Source of the DNA: Cryptomeria japonica
Taxonomy: Eukaryota; Streptophyta; Pinopsida; Cupressales; Cupressaceae
Length of the DNA: 64,000 nucleotides
Direction of reading: 5' to 3'
Assembly: GCF_030272615.1 (NCBI RefSeq)
Contig: NC_081406.1
Span: 140,338,361 to 140,402,360 of the forward strand
The notes under the pieces were generated by a model that was given only the letters and a program-made list of their open reading frames with translations, had not been told where the DNA came from and did no database searches. Shown one piece after another: positions 61,159-64,000 of the stretch (the stretch's first letter is position 1; the number at the start of each line of letters is the position of its first letter). The position numbers and the translations under genes were made by a program.

Positions 61159-61577
61159 CGTCATCCCTATTTCTTTGTTGTGTTTTGTTGTTTTGTTGTT
61201 CTTTCTATTCACTGGTCTTCTGGCTAGTCTTTATGTATGTGGAATTTTTATCCTTTAGTTGCTCTTTCTCTATCTATGATGTAAAGGTTTTAGGTCCTTA
61301 AAACCTATTTTTTAATTAATCAGAACAAGCCATGATGGGAATGGATAAATTAATTATGGCATGGTAGGCAGTGAGTGTGTGCAAATTGAAAGGGTGAGAT
61401 TGAATCCTGAAGGAGGGAGAAGAAATGTCTCTACTACATGGTGTCGATAACTCAATTTTCACTGTCATACTTTCCCAGGGAGCCACCGAAGTGGTTTTCA
61501 CCATTGGATGAATTTATTTCTCTTTACTTTTTCCAATTTTTTTCATTTTTTTTTGTATTTTTTCCATTTTTTTCTTT
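61159..61577. other. 3' flank of J, T-rich, no gene
   Basis: TTG- and T-rich DNA with a run of ttttt-type tracts (61530-61590). I see no gene. Confidence 0.5.
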
Positions 61578-61599
61578 TTAAAATTTTTTTTTATTAGGA

Positions 61600-61880
61600 T
61601 AATCTGAAAAACTATGTGTAAATGCAAAGGTGCATGCTATTGATAGGATCCTCCAAAGGTTCTCCATCTGGTGTTGAGAATTGATATGCATGTGGTCCAT
61701 ATACTCTTGTGATGATGTAAGGGCCAAGCTAATTTGGTTCAAACTTACCCTTCTTTTCTCTATCTTGCTAATTCTTAGGATTCTCTCGGAGCACAAAGTT
61801 GCCTACCTCAAATGTACAGGGCTTTAACTTATAATTGTATCTATGACATTCCTTGACTGAATGATGTGTATCTCCATTGA
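61600..61880 (-). pseudogene. pol: integrase C-terminal fragment of K
   Basis: On the minus strand about 90 codons with two TAG stops, homologous to the final part of the A polyprotein (11200-11408): both have KGKF-P-WLGPY-like and DPIN-MHL blocks. This is the non-specific DNA-binding end of gypsy integrases. Confidence 0.75.
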
Positions 61881-62779
61881 TTTTCTTCCTTGATGAAGGA
61901 ACTGAGGTAGAATTACTAGTGTGTGAACAACATGGGCCTATATGCATGTCACCTAAAGAAGTTTGGGCATTCCTAATAACAAAATCCTTCAAGGAAGTTT
62001 CATTAAAGGTCCATTAATGTGACATATTTCCAAAAAGAAATGGATGTGTGGAATAAGTGAATGAGTGATGAAGGCTTATGATTGTGAAAAGAAGTGAAGG
62101 TAGCATGGATGATGGAGACTCAAGATAAAAAAGTATATCTTTTGACTTGAAATTTTAGAACTTTTATCCCTGTTATTTTGACATTAGGGAGATCAACTCT
62201 TGTTCTTTTTTCTTCATAGGAGTTTTATCCTTGACTTTGATTTTTGTGGAGTCCCAATAGCTTTTTATTTTGATTTGGACTAAAGGACTTTTCATTATTT
62301 TTTAGTTTTACATTTTTCTTTTTCAAGCATGATTTTTTATCCCCAATATGTAAGGTCTTTTGTGATTCTCATTGATCCAAGTCTAGGAGAGGAGTGGAAA
62401 TGGAATGAGCAGATGAAATAATAGGAATATACAAATTCTCAAAAGGGTTGGTGATAGATTCAATATATTTTTCACTCTTCTTGCTCTCTAGCTTTACATC
62501 CTGATGATGTATCACAGAGCGTGATCCAAAACGTTGATGCAAAAAATTTCACATGATCTACTCCGAAAGAAGATGATTACTATCTCATGGGTTGTGGAAA
62601 CGTAATGTATATCAATAGATTCTTTGTTAGAACCACTCTTAGGACTATTGATATCATGAGACTCTTGCGCCACTATAGGAAATTTGGATTAAAACTTAGT
62701 ATCCACAAAACTAGCTGGTTTGAACCCAGTTCCTTGATATTGCACATTGTTTGTAGGTCATTATTGCTAACTAAATGTC
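61881..62779. other. K middle part, unrecognised
   Basis: About 0.9 kb between the two K fragments. It has short open frames only. I recognise no domain; it may be worn pol sequence or an unrelated insertion. Confidence 0.35.
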
Positions 62780-63060
62780 TTAGGAGATAATGGTCCGAGT
62801 TGGTCAACATGAAAGATATACTCACCACATCCCATATCTTTAATCTTGAATTTTCCTTTTAGCTCTACTTGCTTTAAAGTAGAAGCTTTCAATGATTTTG
62901 GATCCACATATGTTGAGGATGGAGTTGCTTCTCTATTAATTGGGACTATTACTTCTAATCTTGGTCTTAGGTTATTGCAATATATGAAAGGATTTGGATA
63001 ACCCTTGACTGTTATTTTAGCTCCATTGTGTGGAAATGTGATGCTCTACCCCAAGCCATC
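62780..63060 (-). pseudogene. protease-region fragment of K
   Basis: An open stretch of about 90 codons with one TAG near 63045. The pattern GAKITVKGYPNPF followed by PRLEVIVP is, as I recall, like the part following the aspartic protease in Tat-type polyproteins. The assignment is from memory of the family and is moderate at best. Confidence 0.5.
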
Positions 63061-64000
63061 ATAGCATTTCAGTTATTTTCATGTTGGACCTATTTTGGAT
63101 ACTATATTTTGATGCATTATGGACCCGAATTCTATATGATCTCATGTTATGGATAACATTGATATGATTATGTCATTTACTTTGATTTGCAGTACTTTAT
63201 TTAGATGCTTGAAATTATAGATGCATGCTCTATAAATGATTTAATTCCATGTTTACGAGGATGATGCCATTTAGTAGATGATTGTATATGGATGTTATCA
63301 GATAATTGGATACTTGATTTTAATAATTAAAATTTTATGTGATGTCTAAACTGTATTCTTTTGATAATATTATACATGATTTTTGGAATTACTAACGTGC
63401 AAGTGAGATGTGCAGAAAAATCATTCCATGTGACCATGGAAATTATTTGGAGAATCAGGCCTAGGCCTATGTGCGATTATGAAGCTAGGGGTTGTTTATT
63501 TGGAGAGACAACCCCTCGTTTGTAAATGTGTTTTAATTTATAAATGTTATGCTTGGATGAGTGTTTAATTTGGAAATTGTTTAATTTATAAATTTAAAAA
63601 AAAGGGACATTTGCCATGAGTGTTTTAGTGATGTGTAATTCATTTCATAGTGTCACTTGACACATGTGTTATAGGATGAGTTGGCATTGTTATGTCTCTT
63701 TTTGAGGAAATTTATTTTATCAATGCATATATTTTCATTTATCCTAGAATGGTCCCAAGTAAACCTTGGATAGGGAGCCATTAGAAGGGTCAACCCAGGG
63801 TTGACCTGTAGGTAAACTTTGGGTGGACTTCAAGGACGTTAAACTAACTCCTGGGGTCAAGTTAGGAGCATTTTTAGTGGGCCATATGATGTACCTATGG
63901 ATGAAGGCCAAATTTATCCATGTGTCCATTCCCTAGGGCTTGTTTAACCTCCCCAAAAATTGAGTTTCCCAAGTTGGCCGAATTCATCTTTAGAAGAGCC
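63061..64000. other. right edge, AT-rich, nothing recognised
   Basis: No gene, LTR core motif or tandem repeat was seen. It could be the 5' end or LTR of K, whose 5' side lies to the right, but I have no second copy to compare. Confidence 0.3.

Larger units (their letters stand above)
61578..63060 (-). mobile_element. Ty3/gypsy remnant K with internal deletion
   Basis: Two pieces of a Tat-like gag-pol are present in the right order on the minus strand. A protease-neighbour region (about 63060-62780) includes PHNGAKITVKGYPNPF and RPRLEVIVPINREA. The integrase C-terminus (about 61880-61600) includes FEVGNFVLREN, GKFEP, LGPYIITRVYG and EDPINSMHL. The last matches the end of pol in A (DPINAMHLRR). 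Reverse transcriptase, RNase H and the integrase core are missing between them. Several stops. No LTR was located. Confidence 0.65.

Noticed and set aside
63744-63929. Short minus-strand open frame at the right edge
   Set aside because: 61 codons without any recognised motif or promoter. Not supported.

Overview
The window reads as a heterochromatic, repeat-filled stretch of a large seed-plant nuclear genome. A conifer or another gymnosperm is my guess, from the many old nested LTR elements and the scarcity of solo LTRs, but no host gene in the window fixes the taxon. I found no intact host gene, tRNA, rRNA or CRISPR array. Almost everything is an LTR retrotransposon, a non-autonomous relative, or a pseudogene carried by one.

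Layout, left half. A long direct repeat (1-2941 and about 30919-35196) looks like the LTRs of one large element (H). Inside H, on the minus strand, lies a gene-bearing element F (about 3435-27680). F was invaded by a second F copy in the opposite orientation (F2, 17559-23598, flanked by ggatg) and by a Ty1/copia LTR (G). G was itself split by a complete Ty3/gypsy element A (4031-16705, LTRs of 1659 bp each, flanked by ccggc). A carries pol with two RNase H domains (Tat-like). Behind pol, on the opposite strand, it carries a three-exon gene with a plant mobile domain-like protein, complete with TATA box, splice sites and branch point.

Layout, right half. Element E (minus; 5' LTR 39907-48438, interrupted) encodes a gag-like zinc-knuckle protein and a second gene, but no polymerase. 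Its 5' LTR is split by a Ty1/copia element D (40855-48256, minus, flanked by tcaac). Then come a copia LTR (I), microsatellites, and a Ty1/copia element C (50414-59088, plus, flanked by aatga) whose 5' LTR holds a reversed solo LTR (51455-53006). After C lie a decayed gene J (59458-61158) with its own TATA box and a deleted Ty3/gypsy remnant K (61578-63060, minus). The last 0.9 kb shows nothing I recognise.

How it fits together. A, C and D have the parts of autonomous elements, but each is broken by stop codons. F, E and J carry proteins of one general design (N-terminal globular domain, charged linker, coiled coil or acidic tail) and no polymerase, so they would need help in trans. In A and D the coding frames contain no frameshift, only stop codons of types that C-to-T decay of methylated CG and CHG sites produces. 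The most interesting items are the antisense spliced gene in A, the F family (TG...CA ends and 5-bp duplications but no visible LTRs), and the recurrence of F/E/J-type cargo genes.
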